Part shown: positions 1-11,269 of the stretch, piece by piece
Position numbering within the stretch: the first letter of the stretch is position 1
How the letters are laid out: each line of letters starts with the position of its first letter
Origin: Umbilicaria muhlenbergii
Lineage: Eukaryota > Ascomycota > Lecanoromycetes > Umbilicariales > Umbilicariaceae
Assembly: GCA_000611775.1 (NCBI GenBank)
Contig: KK106981.1
Location: forward strand, 5,626,035-5,690,034
Reading direction: 5' to 3'
Length of the DNA stretch: 64,000 nucleotides
Translations under genes and position numbers: made by a program
The notes under the pieces: generated by a model
Database searches by the model: none
Seen by the model: only the letters and a program-made list of their open reading frames with translations
What the model was told of the DNA's origin: nothing

Positions 1-206
1 TCCGAACTCCGCTTACGGAAACCTAAGCGCCCTACAAGACTCCCCAACCCTGTGCGGATCGGGATCATCCCCTACTCTCCCCTGTGCCCAATCTTTGTAT
101 CTTATCCCCAGGGCGAATCTTAGGCAATAAAGGTATTTCAATTACTAATCGCCATGTAGAAGGACTACGAGCATATAGTCACCCTGCAAAGGAGCCTCGA
201 AGCACG

Positions 207-1038
207 ATGATGGGCAACGTCAGCAAGAAGCCGGCAGTCGTCCCGCCAGACCGTGCAAGTCAAGCACTGCAGCCATTGCCCGATACTGTGAGACCGAGCT
301 CCAGCCGGCCTGTAGCGATGAACTATGACTGCACTCACTTGACAATCGGCGCCGGCGTGGCAATCTTCCATATTGCGAGTTCTCGAGTGGTCCTCTGCCG
401 GCATAGTGTAGACGAGTATTGGTTCTTACCTAAGGGGAGAAGAGATACGGGTGAAGACACCGGTGCAGGGGCAGAACGGGAGGGCTTTGAGGAGGTATAG
501 AAGACCACTGATCGAGTAGTCTGCAAAGATGCTGATGTCTTGGTCCCAGTCGGGCTACCGAAATCGCCTCCTTCCCATCGCAATGCGCCATCGGCAGCCT
601 CGACCCTGTAATCCCTCACGCAATGCCTTTTCACCCTTCGCAACGGAACCAATCTGGACGCAGCTGATCCCTCTGACCAGCAGTTCACAATACATGCTGT
701 TCTGGTATATTGCTGAGACTGTCCCTCCGGAAATGGAGAAGCAGTTGAATGCAAAGATGGAGATGGAGGCAACAGCGGCAAGTCCGACACCGTACCAATA
801 CCCGCCCAAGTATCCAACTATCTTGACTCTGGAAGAGAGGCTAGAGATGGAGGTTGGAGGATATGAGCCTGTTCGTCATCCAAACACTGCAGTGGATTCT
901 GAAGAAGCGTTGTACGAGTCTTACCTACTACCGGTGGAGGAGGCAGCGCAGAAGCTCAAGGGCACCATACAGGAGGACGTGGTCCGCAGTGGGTGGCAGG
1001 CAATACTTCGTAGACATGAAATAGAGTCCAAAACATGA
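207..1038 (+). CDS. Nudix hydrolase domain protein
   Basis: Two exons, 207-494 and 550-1038, joined across a 55-nt GT..AG intron, give about 258 aa. The join completes a perfect Nudix box (GX5EX7REUXEEXGU) at residues about 77-99: GRRDTGE, then the REGFEE core, then SGY from exon 2. The Glu residues of that box bind the catalytic metal in this family, which hydrolyses nucleoside diphosphates linked to another moiety. The exact substrate cannot be read from sequence. Strands flanking the box (IGAGVAIF, RVVLCRH, WFLPKG) look like the normal Nudix fold. I chose ATG 207 because the frame upstream to 84 looks non-coding, but 210 or 318 are possible. It has no signal peptide or membrane segment, so it is probably cytosolic. 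The fold is certain; the substrate is unknown. Confidence 0.85.
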
Positions 1039-1307
1039 ATGCACAAACGAATAGTCCATTCTCTTTCAGTTGAGCTGTAACCTGACTATCTACCGCACCG
1101 TGGAAAGCTCCACACTAGACACACCTTTCGAACGTCAACAACAAGTGCACACGACCATCCTCAAAAACCCACCTCCCTTAACTAGGTTAAAGGCCTCCTT
1201 GTCAACTCAACCTCGGAGAACGGTACAAACGCAGCGATATACGTCGACCGCCACCAAGGGAGGACAAGGAGTACGACTCGTCGCCAGATACCAAGGACAA
1301 AAACAGA

Positions 1308-1620
1308 ACGCCCAAACGCAATGACTCGGGAAACAAACTCGGAAATTGTACTCGGTAAAGTTGACTCGGGAAATCTAACCTGTGAGACTGAGTCAGCTGT
1401 TTTGTTCTGGCGATTGCATCGAGGAAAGACTTACCAGTCTCGGAAGAAAAAGCTGACGTATGTCGACGACAACCACATAGCATCCAACAACATGAACGCC
1501 CAAACGCAAAGACTCGGGAAATAGTACTCGGAAAATGTAATCTGGGTAGCTGGGTTAGCGTCTTACTCGGGCGGTGGAGTAGAGGAGAGCACTTACCAAT
1601 TTAGTATCGCGAAACGTACT
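1308..1620. repeat. diverged tandem duplication, unit about 187 bp
   Basis: Two copies start at about 1308 and 1495. Each begins with a near-identical stretch (GAACGCCCAAACGCAA), continues with several ACTCGG/ACTCGGGAAA words, and ends with a GAGGAAAGACTTACC-like segment. The second copy is shorter and diverged. No protein is recognisable in either strand. The duplication lies between the 3' ends of the Nudix gene and the next minus-strand gene, so it may be untranslated or spacer DNA. Confidence 0.6.
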
Positions 1621-1677
1621 CATAGTCCTCCGGCTCTTGACGACTCAACAACATCCCGACAAGGTGGCGTAAGGTAC

Positions 1678-3519
1678 CTAAGTGAAGCCTTGCCGACCAC
1701 TATACCCTTGAGCAGCTTGCTGCTGTGCACGCTGGCGATTGCTCTGCCGGTCTGACCGCGGGACAAACATCTGGCCGGCCGCATTTGGTTGTCTTGTCGA
1801 CGTGCCGAAGCTCGGCGTTCCTTGACGAAATCCATTGACATGGAAGGGGGCCGGAACTGGTACTTGACTCTGGAACCGGGAGGGGAGTGGATGGAACGGG
1901 GGCGGAAGTGGTTGGTCCGAAAAATGACCGAAAGTCGAAGTCGGATTAGCGCGTCGTGAAACTGGTGGGGAGGGATCACGGACGCCTTCGGAGGAGTGGA
2001 TGCTACTCAGGAGTCCGAGCCGAGGTTGAGGGGAGAAGGTGTCGGCGCCGGAAGGGACGAAGGAGGGGGCGGCGGCGCTGAGTTTGGGCTTTTCGGTTTC
2101 GAGACTCGCTGCCGGGTCTGCTTTTACAGTTGTGGGAGACAAGTGGACGACGGGGACTTGGTCGGCCTCTTGCGGTGTTAGCTTTGGGGTGCGGACCAGC
2201 GCTTCCCACAAAATCTCTTCTCTCTTTTCCGCATTCTGCGAGGAATCCTCCGGCACGTGGACGAGCTCTTTGCTAGGTTCTGTGCCTTCCTGTTCGGTAT
2301 CTTCCGGGAATAATGCCTCGCGGACATGGTCGGACGCTTTCTGGGAATCGCTTTGTTCCTCTTTAGCATCTTGTTCTGTCTCCTCCGCAACTCCAACGAA
2401 CACTCTCTCGGGCTCCTCGTCTTGGCTACCAGCACCTTGCTGGGTTTCCTCTGGCTCTGTGAACTCGGCGGAATCGGCAGTCTTCGGGAACTCCTCGGAT
2501 ACGCGATATTTCGTGCGAAGCCGCTGCCTTAGGGCGTACCGCTCAGCCTTTGCCGACGTGGCGCTTCCGCGGTGTGCAATCGCCAATCCCCTCCATAACT
2601 CAAGCTCTTCCTTGTGCGCCGCATTCGCAGTCTCTTGCTCCGTATGCTGTCTCTCAAGCTTGACTGTGATGTTCCGAACTTCAGCTTTCTGGAACTCAAG
2701 TTGCCTCTGAAGTTTAGCAATCGCCTTCTCGTGCTCGCTTGTGGTCACAATGAATTGTGGGTACAAGACGAAGAACGCAGCGACCAGGAAGTAGATCGAC
2801 TGAGTTATTTTGACAGCGGCGAAGAGAGACCCGAGCGCAGCACAGAAAGCCACAAGAAGCCAGTTGAATACCTTTGTCGACTTCCGAATAGAAAGGATAC
2901 CAGCCTTGAATGTGCTCTTGAATTCTGCGAATATGATTGGGTCATATATTTGCGCCCCGAGAACTTCAAATCCGCGTCGCAAAGCGAAGGCGTACCGCGA
3001 GAGAATCGGCAACCAGAAGGACGGTAAGGTGCTGGCGCAACGCTTGAGACCGGCGACAAGACGATGGTACACTTTAAATGCATTAGTTCAGTTTCAACAA
3101 CTCATGGCACGAGTAGGAGTGTTACCGTTTGTGAGGTGGTAGACTGGAGCCTCAACACTCTCATCCGGTTCCCATTGGCTAGGCCCCGTTTCTGGTTGCT
3201 CCGTTTCTGGTTGTTTCATGGAAGTCGCTGTGTTGAGCGTCGCCACATTTATTTCCTCCGACTCCTGGATAGCTAGGTCCGTTGAAATTGGCGGGTCGAA
3301 GCGCGTCTCGACATCATGGTGTGAGTCCTTCACACGCATGATCTCAAGAGCTGGGCGGGCGGCGATGTCGCGGAAAAATTGGGGCGAGGAAGGGGCGATC
3401 TCGAAAGCTTGCAGAACGTATCCAAGCACATCTACACCAGTGGTCCTCACGGCCTCATGGGCCATGAAGATGGCCGAGAGGGCTGTGAGCACCCTGATGA
3501 GACCGTAGCAAAGAAGCAT
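1678..3519 (-). CDS. membrane-anchored coiled-coil protein of unknown function
   Basis: Minus strand, exon 1 3519-3126 and exon 2 3071-1678, with a 54-nt intron; about 595 aa. I chose ATG 3519 because the frame upstream has no ATG. The N-terminus is hydrophobic (LLCYGLIRVLTALSAIF). Near residues 200-245 lie two further hydrophobic segments (FNWLLVAFCAALGSLFAAV and IYFLVAAFFVLYP). A charged heptad-like stretch of about 50 residues follows (AIAKLQRQLEFQKAEVRNI onward), probably coiled coil. The rest is acidic Glu/Gln-rich and then Pro/Ser/Gln-rich low complexity. I recognise no domain. Organisation suggests an organelle or ER membrane protein with a disordered C-terminal arm. No function is assigned. 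Confidence 0.6.
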
Positions 3520-3817
3520 ATTGGCGGTGGTAGTGAAGCGAGATGTTCTTTGGGTGAGTGATGGGCTTTGAAGGAGTATGTTTGTAAGGAGCAAGGTAGT
3601 CGAAAGGATGGATGAGATCAAAATAAGTGAGAGTTGTGTGTGTCAGAGGAAAGGTCGAATGGTGGATGGAGCAACACGGATGAAAGTGTGGGAGAAAAAA
3701 TCAAATGGAGAGGCTGGGCCACGCTTAAAGACTCAGTTCATTCACTTGAAGTGTTATGCTAGCACGGAAAGAATGGAACCAATAGATCCAAAACATCAAG
3801 GTAGGTTGTACTCGGGC

Positions 3818-4500
3818 TTAATATTGTCCGCCGAGGGAGTTATTCATCTCATCGAGGTGGGCAGAAAGTCCATTGACACGTTCTATATATGCACTATTTG
3901 CTGGCGCTTTGTGCAGCAGTGTCCTGTTCACAGCATCAGCATCGGACTTCCCAGTTAGAAAAGCCTCTATTGTGCAAGCGTGGCCTACCAGGTATACTTG
4001 GTAATAGTCCATCTTCCAATCTGCACCGTCCTTGTTTAAGTGCGCCCTCGCCGCCCAAGTAATCTCATTGCTCTTTCCATTCTTCAGCCCGTATGATACA
4101 GTTCCGTACACCATTACTTCATCCGCATTGGGTCCGAATGGGAAGATCTTCTCAGGCTTATGTGACCGACTGGCGACATGTTCCCACATGCCTTTACGCA
4201 TATTAAGGATCTCTATAACATAATATTGACATGTCAGCCAATTGCACCAGGACTAGAGCAAGAATTAAAAGGGTACCAGAGCGCTATTGGGCTTTTCAAT
4301 GGCATCTTCTCAGCGGCTTTCATACCGGATCTGCCTTTTACTGTTTTCGAAGCCATAATCAATGTAGCGTCCTCTGTGAAGGAGCCTGCGTATTTCTCAT
4401 CCGCTCCTGGAGTATCGGATGTCTTGTAGAACTCTTCGAAGTATTTCTTGAGAGCTGGATCAACCGGGAGGTCGGGGTATTGGGAGATGTATTGGGACAT
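3818..4500 (-). CDS. SnoaL-like (NTF2-fold) protein
   Basis: Exon 1 4500-4326 and exon 2 4212-3818, joined across a 113-nt intron, give about 189 aa. Splicing makes a continuous stretch, KTVKGRSEILNMRKGMWEHV, typical of fungal SnoaL-like proteins, followed by KIFPFG, a VYGTVSY strand and WAARAHLNKDG...YYQVYL. These small alpha+beta-barrel proteins include polyketide cyclases, isomerases and many of unknown role. I see no diagnostic catalytic residues. ATG 4500 fits the usual start (MSQYISQYP). No biosynthetic genes surround it, so a stand-alone metabolic or stress role is as likely as secondary metabolism. Confidence 0.75.
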
Positions 4501-4892
4501 AATGTAGATACGAATTCTCAAGCAGAGCAACCTGGACCGATATATAGAAGAGAGGGATCGTCACTTCAAGAGAGTGTGGGGATATCCAAGTTATACAAGT
4601 AAGAAAAAATGGAAACTACAGGCTGGAAGAGCAGATAGGGGCCCCGCTGGCACGGTGGGACGTCGTTGAAGCTTGCTCGGCTGCGGCTGTTTGTGGCTCA
4701 GCGCTCAAGCCCCACTTGAAACAGTAGCTCCAGCGTCTCGAGCATCTGAATCATTATTGATCACTTCCTGGGAGATGTGCAAGACAGTATGGTTGCAACT
4801 TCGATAATGCCTTAGATCTTTGACTCTACCAGAAGCCGAATCCGCTCGAATACGACCGCAAGACCGTTCCAAATCCGAAAATCGTCTCGTAT

Positions 4893-5671
4893 CTACTTGA
4901 CTGTCCAATTGCCTTGCACGCATGGGTTCGGTATATTCTCTTTCTTTCCCATTTCCTTCGCCACTCGCAATATCTCTCCCGCGAATCCTTCAACCTTGCC
5001 CACGCATTCCACGTAAATCTCCGAGTCTGCCCCCTTGAGTGTGTCGTACACTGCCAAATGAGTAAAAAACTTCCTTAGGAGACATCTAGACTTCCCGTTT
5101 CCGTACACCGATTCCACCACGGGACACAAGAGCTTGGCCGGTACTGCGTCTCCAGCTTTATGGAGGACTATTCGAATGCGGCAAAGGAGGCCGTCTTGCA
5201 AAGCTGGCATCCCTAGCTCCGCGGCCACGAAATAGACGTCCAAGTATGGGAAGATATCCTCGGCCGCCTTCTCGAGAGCGGACGGTGGGCAAAGCTTGCC
5301 TCTGTAGAGCCAATAGGAGACCTGCGCGAAAACAGGAGCCGGTATCGATCTCAACTCGATCGGGTCCGTAAACTGGGGGTCAGCCAGAGCACTGTTGAAG
5401 TAGGTTGACCGGCTTGTAAGGATGCCGCGGTGGATATTGAACTCGAAGGAGCCAGCAACTACGACGACCACTGTCGGGCCCGTAAGGGTACTGGTGTAAA
5501 ATATCAGTGCGCGTACACAGCATCGCCGATATGGGGTCTCCTACGTGACGAAATCCAGAGAAGCATGGCTTAACCTGGCACTTTGAATGGATCTCCTTGC
5601 CGCAGACGCCCGCTTGACGTTCTCATTCTCGTTCCTATCCTCTCTCTTCACGCTTTGTTTGGTCTTGCCAT
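4893..5671 (-). CDS. BTB/POZ domain protein
   Basis: The main exon is 5490-4893. It begins LTGPTVVVVVAGSFEFNIH and continues with RGILTSRSTYFNSAL, the classic BTB opening in which a strand pair precedes the buried Asp/His and the helix of the dimerisation fold. The rest is alpha-helical and ends at a TAG at 4893. BTB proteins dimerise and often act as adaptors for Cullin-3 or as transcription cofactors. No second domain is seen. The start is tentative: the open frame lacks an ATG, and a 20-nt first exon at 5671-5652 (MARPNKA) joined over a 161-nt intron would close in frame and give 205 aa. Confidence 0.65.
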
Positions 5672-6217
5672 TTTTACGTCTCAAGCGCCGCAAGTTTCGG
5701 ATCCAGTTGTTGGGGCTGACGTGGCTGCCATGGTTCCTTCTGGTTGCGATGGAAGTTGGCTTATCTCGCCGGACAATCTTGCGCCAACGACGTTACTGTG
5801 ATGCTAGGTTTGGGCTAAAATCCTGCAAGTGAGTGCTTGATGAGCGTTGGGGGCTTCATTTCGCAGGGCGCTATAATAGCCCAGAATGACTCAAGCCCTA
5901 CGCATTTCAACCCACAAAAGACCGGGTCAGAGGCCCCTCTCTTATGTTGCTCCACTCGCGTTTCACACCAAGACGTGTAGTATGCAGAAATTCAGCATGG
6001 CAGTGGCGAGGGGCGTTGTGAAAAGGGCATCATTAGTCCTATCGGGGGCCTACATCAGACTACAAGACCTCATTGTTCTCACTGCTCACCCGTCACGTCT
6101 AATCTGTTTGGTTTAAATTGATGTACTCCTTCTCATTGTTTGTTCTTCTGAACGCCATGCTATCCTATGCCCAAGTGGGATTGGTGCCCAGGATCGTTCG
6201 CACTCAAAGTCTTAGTA
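5672..6217. other. intergenic stretch, no gene recognised
   Basis: The region between the BTB gene and Ku80 holds only short open frames. One plus-strand frame at 5587-5832 is hydrophobic but overlaps the putative BTB first exon and has no family likeness. Nothing else is supported. Confidence 0.4.
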
Positions 6218-8920
6218 TTACTTCGCTGATAAGAACTGTTTCGACGTCAGCATACATTCCGGAATAAGGGCTGCGAGGTCAGCCTACCTGTTTAGCTTCC
6301 TCCTCTGTAACATCGGACATCGGCGACTTTTCGGGACTCTCCCCCTTCTCGATCAACCCCAATCGATTTTTCCTAATCTCCCACCACATCTCTCTTCTCT
6401 CACCGCCCAGCTTCCCAGCAAGCAATTTCTCTTTCAGCGCCCTCACAAAGTCATTGTAGATTCCGGGCTCTTCCAACTCCGTGAGCTCCTGCCTCAATAC
6501 ACCTAGCTCTTCGATAGCCTGCCCGTACGCGCTATCACCAAAGCTGTCCTTGATCTGCGCTTCGATAATGGTCGCCATCTGCTTTGACGCGTCTTGGATC
6601 GCATTTGGGTCTTCGGACAAGTCAAGCATGCGCTTGAATTCGGGGATGGGGTTTTCGCGGGATATCTTGGCTTTCTTCTCACGACCGAGGAGCTCGTCGA
6701 CGTCCAAACCGGAAAGAGGTTTCATCGGATCACGGTGCCGCTTTCGACCCTGTAGCTTCGGTGGTACTGTACCTTCGTCAGTACGGCTATTCAGGACTAT
6801 GAGATATATCTTTACCCTTCTTCACTTCTGCAGCTGCCACTAGCTTCTCCAAGTACCGCTTTGCCTTTTCTTGCAGTTCTTCTGGCGGCTTCGAGAACTT
6901 AGTCAGAATCTCGTAGGGCGGCGGTATCGGCTCGTCGGGATGCACTGCTCGCCACCGTATCGCCTGGTTCACCCGATGCAATACCGGCGAGAACGCCTCC
7001 TCCATTGGCATATATTCCGCCGGATTGCTTCAATATATTAGCTCTGTTCTCAAAAGTCGAAATCCTGAGTCCCACCCTTCATCATCTTTGCCAAACGTGG
7101 AGAGATCCATGCGGTCCACATAGTCGCTCATTGCAGTCTTCAATGCATCGGTTGGTAGGTTACGATGCTTTTTCAGGACTTTTCCCGAGACAGTGAGGAC
7201 TCGATCAAGCGGCGGGAATTTGTAATGGCGGACATCTTCCGCGAAAGGGAGTTGAACGTCTAGCAGGCATTCGTAGTCCACTTCGATCGATGGTGCGAGT
7301 AAAACAATTACAGGTGCCCTATCTGTCTTTGACACCAATCGTGCTATACCATATGACTCGAGCTCAAATAGAGCATGTATGACTGATGATAGTGCCATAA
7401 TGGCTTTATCGTTCGATTTCTGGGCTATGATTACGCAGGAGACGGACATGCTCATATATCGTTCGTACTATAGGAAACGTTAGAGCAGATAGACTGATAC
7501 CCTCATATCCAAGGACCTACACTTGACCACGGCACAAACCCTATGAGTTCCAGACCAGCCTGTGTTTCCATCTTCGTTACATTCTCATCGGTCTCGCTGA
7601 TGGGCACTGCCGTTCGTCCGTACTCGAACCCTTTTGCAAGATCATCTCTCTCAACGTCGCGCTTGCCTCCAGGCGCCTCCTCATCAATCACTTGGTACGT
7701 GCGAGTATTTCTTACGGAGGTGAGGCCATTAGGATTGAGCATGGCAGCACTCGATTCGCCACCATCCCCATCACCTCGGATTGTAGCAGAGGACTGGGTA
7801 CTTACGTGACCATTTGAAAGGTCGGAGCGTTGGACGAATTGGCTTGCTGATGGGGGTTTCCTAATCGCTGTTCGGGGATACCGTTCAACATCGATACACA
7901 TAGCTGTATCATACTGCAACGGATCGCCCAAGGTGAGCTGACCCTTATAGGACTGCACCGGCCTTGTTGTCTTCAGTCGAGGTATGCCAAGCTCTTCAAC
8001 TGCTTGCGCTAAGGTTCCGAATACACCATCGCAATCCTCTGCGAGGGCCTTGAATATTTCTTCGTTGGTCGCCTAGATGTGCATTATCAGAAATGGTTCT
8101 TAGCCTAAGTATACTGATCATACCTTCCTGGGATCCTTGTCCTCTTCCTTGTAGCCGTAATCTGGATCGTCAAAATCAACGCCTCTAGTCACAGTCAGTC
8201 CAAAGGCGTTGTTCAGGCTCGAAGCTATGCTCACAGGATGACCAGCTCCATCGCATCCTGCTTGATCTTCTTCGTAATTTCAGAAACGCCGTCGGCGTCG
8301 AGTGAGCCACGACCATCGGTGACCAGGACAATCTTGCGACGATACTTGAGCTTCTTCGTATATTTCGTTATCATCTGAATAGCAATGACTATGGCTGATA
8401 TAGCTGGCGAGAGGTCAGCAACGATATATCAGAAGGGAGAGCGCACTACCATCGCCTTCATCTGTGTCGCTGAGCTTGATCTTGTGTCGCAGGTTCTTAA
8501 GATCTGGTAACAAAATTCTGGTGGTATTCAGTACAACGGCAGAGGCCGCACAATGGACAGCCAGGCTTCTCACTGGCTAATCTCCTGGAATACCGAGATA
8601 TGTTTGAAGCTTTCTTCGTCGCCAAGCTCGTTTGCGGTACCTACAGACATAAATATGCGTACTGAAGTGATGCGTTGATAGACGTACCACTGGTACGTAG
8701 CCCTATAACTCCGAGCGTCGCTGTCTTGCGCTCCAATGCTACCTGCTTTCATCAGCATTTGTACAAATGCGGGATTAGGAACATGGCAAACTGTGCTTGT
8801 AATCTTATCCCAGACATACTCCATGGCCCAATCAAGATCAGACTGCTTGCGCCCATTGCGCCTCTGTCCCATCGACAAGCCAACATCCACGATGTAGACC
8901 GTGGCCTCCTTGTCTGCCAT
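6218..8920 (-). CDS. Ku80 subunit of the Ku DNA-end-binding heterodimer
   Basis: Eleven exons on the minus strand: 8920-8792, 8742-8688, 8640-8574, 8517-8450, 8403-8235, 8184-8124, 8072-7521, 7467-7076, 7027-6816, 6772-6288 and 6235-6218. They sum to 2208 nt (735 aa), the usual fungal Ku80 size. The N-terminus [14 protein letters not shown] is the von Willebrand A-like Ku domain. IVLVTDGRG and LGVDFDD continue it, followed by the Ku core ([30 protein letters not shown]) and the C-terminal arm ([16 protein letters not shown]). Ku80 pairs with Ku70, encircles broken DNA ends and starts non-homologous end joining; it also acts at telomeres. The tiny last exon restores the family-type ending (EEAKQFLSAK), which has no animal-type DNA-PKcs-binding tail. 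It is divergent from the TMEM205-like gene with 462 bp between starts. Confidence 0.95.
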
Positions 8921-9382
8921 GACGTGGTTCAACTTCCAGTAAGGACAGTTTAGAGTCAGCAAGGAGATTTTGGTTTCAGAAGTAAGCTTCAAGACATCAA
9001 ACAAATGTGATGATGAAAGGCGCAAGGACTAGCATTCTCTCGAACGTCCTTGTTTAGGGCAAGTGTAATAATGAAGACAGTGCGAGTACGGTAGATCGCA
9101 TCCACTCAATAGCTCCGATTAACGAAATGCCCACCACACAAGTTCACATACGGTTTGAAACCCCTAGGAAGCTGTCTCAAATGTTATCAAATTGCCACTG
9201 CTACAGACGTTGGGGGTGGGATAAGTTCAGTGATCAGGCAGAAGTCGCGTACAGACACGCCAAGCAGTGCCAAGCATCACGAAGTCACATGTGAGTCTAC
9301 AACGTCATTACAAAATCGCCCTCACCACTCGCAGACAAATTGACCACAAATCTTTGAGACGTTTTGGTGGGTGAGAATCAAG

Positions 9383-10115
9383 ATGCCTGGCCTGTCTATC
9401 CTCGCCACACCAGCACCCTACCACATTCTAACGTACGATTGCTACCCCACAAGTAAATGGTCCCGATCTAACAGTAGCAAATAGCTATGGAACGCTCTTG
9501 GGGTCCCAAGTCTTCCAGGTTCGTTCTCTCCCCGCGTCAGAACTCAAGGTCTAACTAACCGTCTCTCACCAGTCCTTCGTTGGCGGCATTGTTGCCTACA
9601 AAGCCCTTCCCCGGCCTCAATTTTCTTCCCTTCAGCAAGCCATCTTCCCAATCTACTTCTCAATGCAAACCGCGCTACCGATCATCCTGGCTCTCACCGT
9701 CCCTGGAGAAAGAACACCGCTAGGTAGAACACCCTCTGGACTTGGAGGGTTCTTGACAGAGAAGAACCGAATGAGTGTCCTGGTGCCCATTTTCACAATC
9801 TTCGCGACCAGTCTTGCAAATCTGTTATTGATTGGGCCTGCGACGACAAGGATCATGAGAGAGAGGAAACATCAAGGTATTCCAAACGTGCCCAAGTTTC
9901 TCAGTCTAAGGTAGTCCGGGCGAGTTGGGGCTAACGCAAGCATTGTAGAGACGAAGGATGGCAAGAAGAGCTACGACAGCCCACCCCACTCGAAAGAGAT
10001 GGCAAGGATGAACAAGCAATTTGGGAGGATGCACGGGGCCTCGACTTTGCTAAATATGGGAGGCTTGCTTGCTACAATTTGGTATGGGGTTTCGATTGCT
10101 GAGCGGCTGCAATAG
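9383..10115 (+). CDS. TMEM205-like (DUF4149) membrane protein
   Basis: Four exons: 9383-9432, 9485-9518, 9573-9876 and 9949-10115; 184 aa. After splicing the N-terminus reads PAPYHILTYGTLLGSQVFQSFVGG, then YKALPRPQFSSLQQAIFPIYF, the hallmark of the DUF4149/TMEM205 family. About four membrane segments are visible, including the stretch PIILALTVPG, VPIFTIFATSLANLLLIGP near the middle and LLATIWYGVSI near the end. The family occurs in fungal and animal membranes; biochemical function is poorly known. The start ATG sits in a normal context and every intron is 50-72 nt with GT..AG ends. Confidence 0.88.
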
Positions 10116-10365
10116 CCAAAAACATCTTTGATGTACATACAAATCTTGGAGGTACCAAAACTGTAATACAGTCGAATCGAAGTGTATATAGCCATTGAAT
10201 GCAAACTGCTAAGATGCGCTATGCTGTGTTGATTTATATTATGGTAGTTCGAGACGAACCTCATGACAGATTCGAATGCAGAAGTGTCTACAAGTGCTTG
10301 CACTCCAAGATCTATGGATGATATCTAAACAGGTCGAAAACTTACGATGCCCACTTGGAAGCCCC
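10116..10365. other. 3' spacer between TMEM205-like gene and deacetylase pseudogene
   Basis: AT-richer spacer with only short frames. I see no recognisable feature. Confidence 0.3.
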
Positions 10366-11150
10366 CTAGTTACCGCCAGCTAGGCCGCCAGGCTTATATG
10401 GCAAATTGTTACGGTGATGTTTGGCAATGGCACTCCGAGTGATAATCCAGGCCCCTTCCTTCTCCGAGATGTATTCCATGAAATGTCTCAATGCTTCTGG
10501 ACGCCCAGCTTTACCAGCAATGCATGGGCGCAAAGGTATGTTCCTTAGCCTAGTCCCTCACCGATCAAAATCTGTCACCAATGAGCAGTGCCTCTACAAT
10601 CGTGTAAAGGGCTCGAGTGTTTGGAGTTCCTCCGCAAAAGCAAGGGCCAACGACGACTTCACCTAGAAGACAACATGTCAGGCCGAATGCATAGGAGCTA
10701 TCAACCACCAGGGCTCGATGCACCAGTGACTTCTTTGAGCGCTCATAGAGTCTTTCGAATATTCTACATACTCTCTTCGAAGCTCAACTCCCACAAATTT
10801 AGCCATCGATAGCCATGCGCAGGATCTCATGACCTTCTCGTTTACAGGGCTTTGCAAAAGATATGATCGTTTCCATTGCAAATGCAACGGCGTAGAACGG
10901 CGATACTGCACCCGAACTCTTTCTTGATACACCATGTACCAGATCGGCATCCATATTCATAGTCTTGTTACGCGCTCTCGTGTCTTGCTCCTTCACGGGA
11001 ACCGCCGTTTGACCCCTTCTCCCACAGGTACAGCTCAGAGGTTGTATCACCATCTAGACAAAGCGTCCCACACCTTCCTCGTGGTTCAGCACGGATGGAA
11101 GACCTATATGCGCACTATTCGGCCATTTGGATCATGCCCTTCCTGTCTAT
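10366..11150 (-). pseudogene. decayed polysaccharide-deacetylase-family gene
   Basis: Read on the minus strand, pieces of the polysaccharide-deacetylase (NodB/PuuE-like) fold appear in order but in changing frames. They include a DPNGRIV...NHEEG-like opening near 11120, a YLWEKGSNGG-like piece near 11040, PFYAVAFAMETI and GHEILRMAIDG near 10810-10900, a KFVGVELRREYVEYSKDSM piece near 10760, and a C-terminus (RPEALRHFMEYISEKEGAW, then NNLPYKPGGLAGG) ending at 10366. No single frame covers the gene; stops and frameshifts interrupt it, and I could not join the pieces with plausible introns. This subfamily contains allantoinase-like and chitin-deacetylase-like enzymes. The catalytic metal-binding residues are not confidently preserved. 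Confidence 0.7.
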
Positions 11151-11269
11151 AGTCTTTCTTGAATCGAAGCTGCACACTGCTGACTACTAGAGCAACCACG
11201 TTCCCTGGATATCATGGAGTAACTGCAAGCCTGGCTTCACATGCATCGTAACAATAACGAAAAGCACAG

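Noticed and set aside
2039-2710. Long plus-strand open frame opposite the coiled-coil gene
   Set aside because: It is the antisense shadow of an acidic, Glu-rich minus-strand exon; it has Ser-rich translation without domain character.
5587-5832. Hydrophobic plus-strand frame
   Set aside because: No family likeness, no supporting context, and it overlaps the likely first exon and intron of the BTB gene.
7028-7075. Apparent in-frame TGA inside Ku80, at 7030-7032
   Set aside because: A 48-nt intron with donor GTGGGA, a CTAAT branch-like word and an AG acceptor removes it and restores the family sequence DDEGNPAEYMP.
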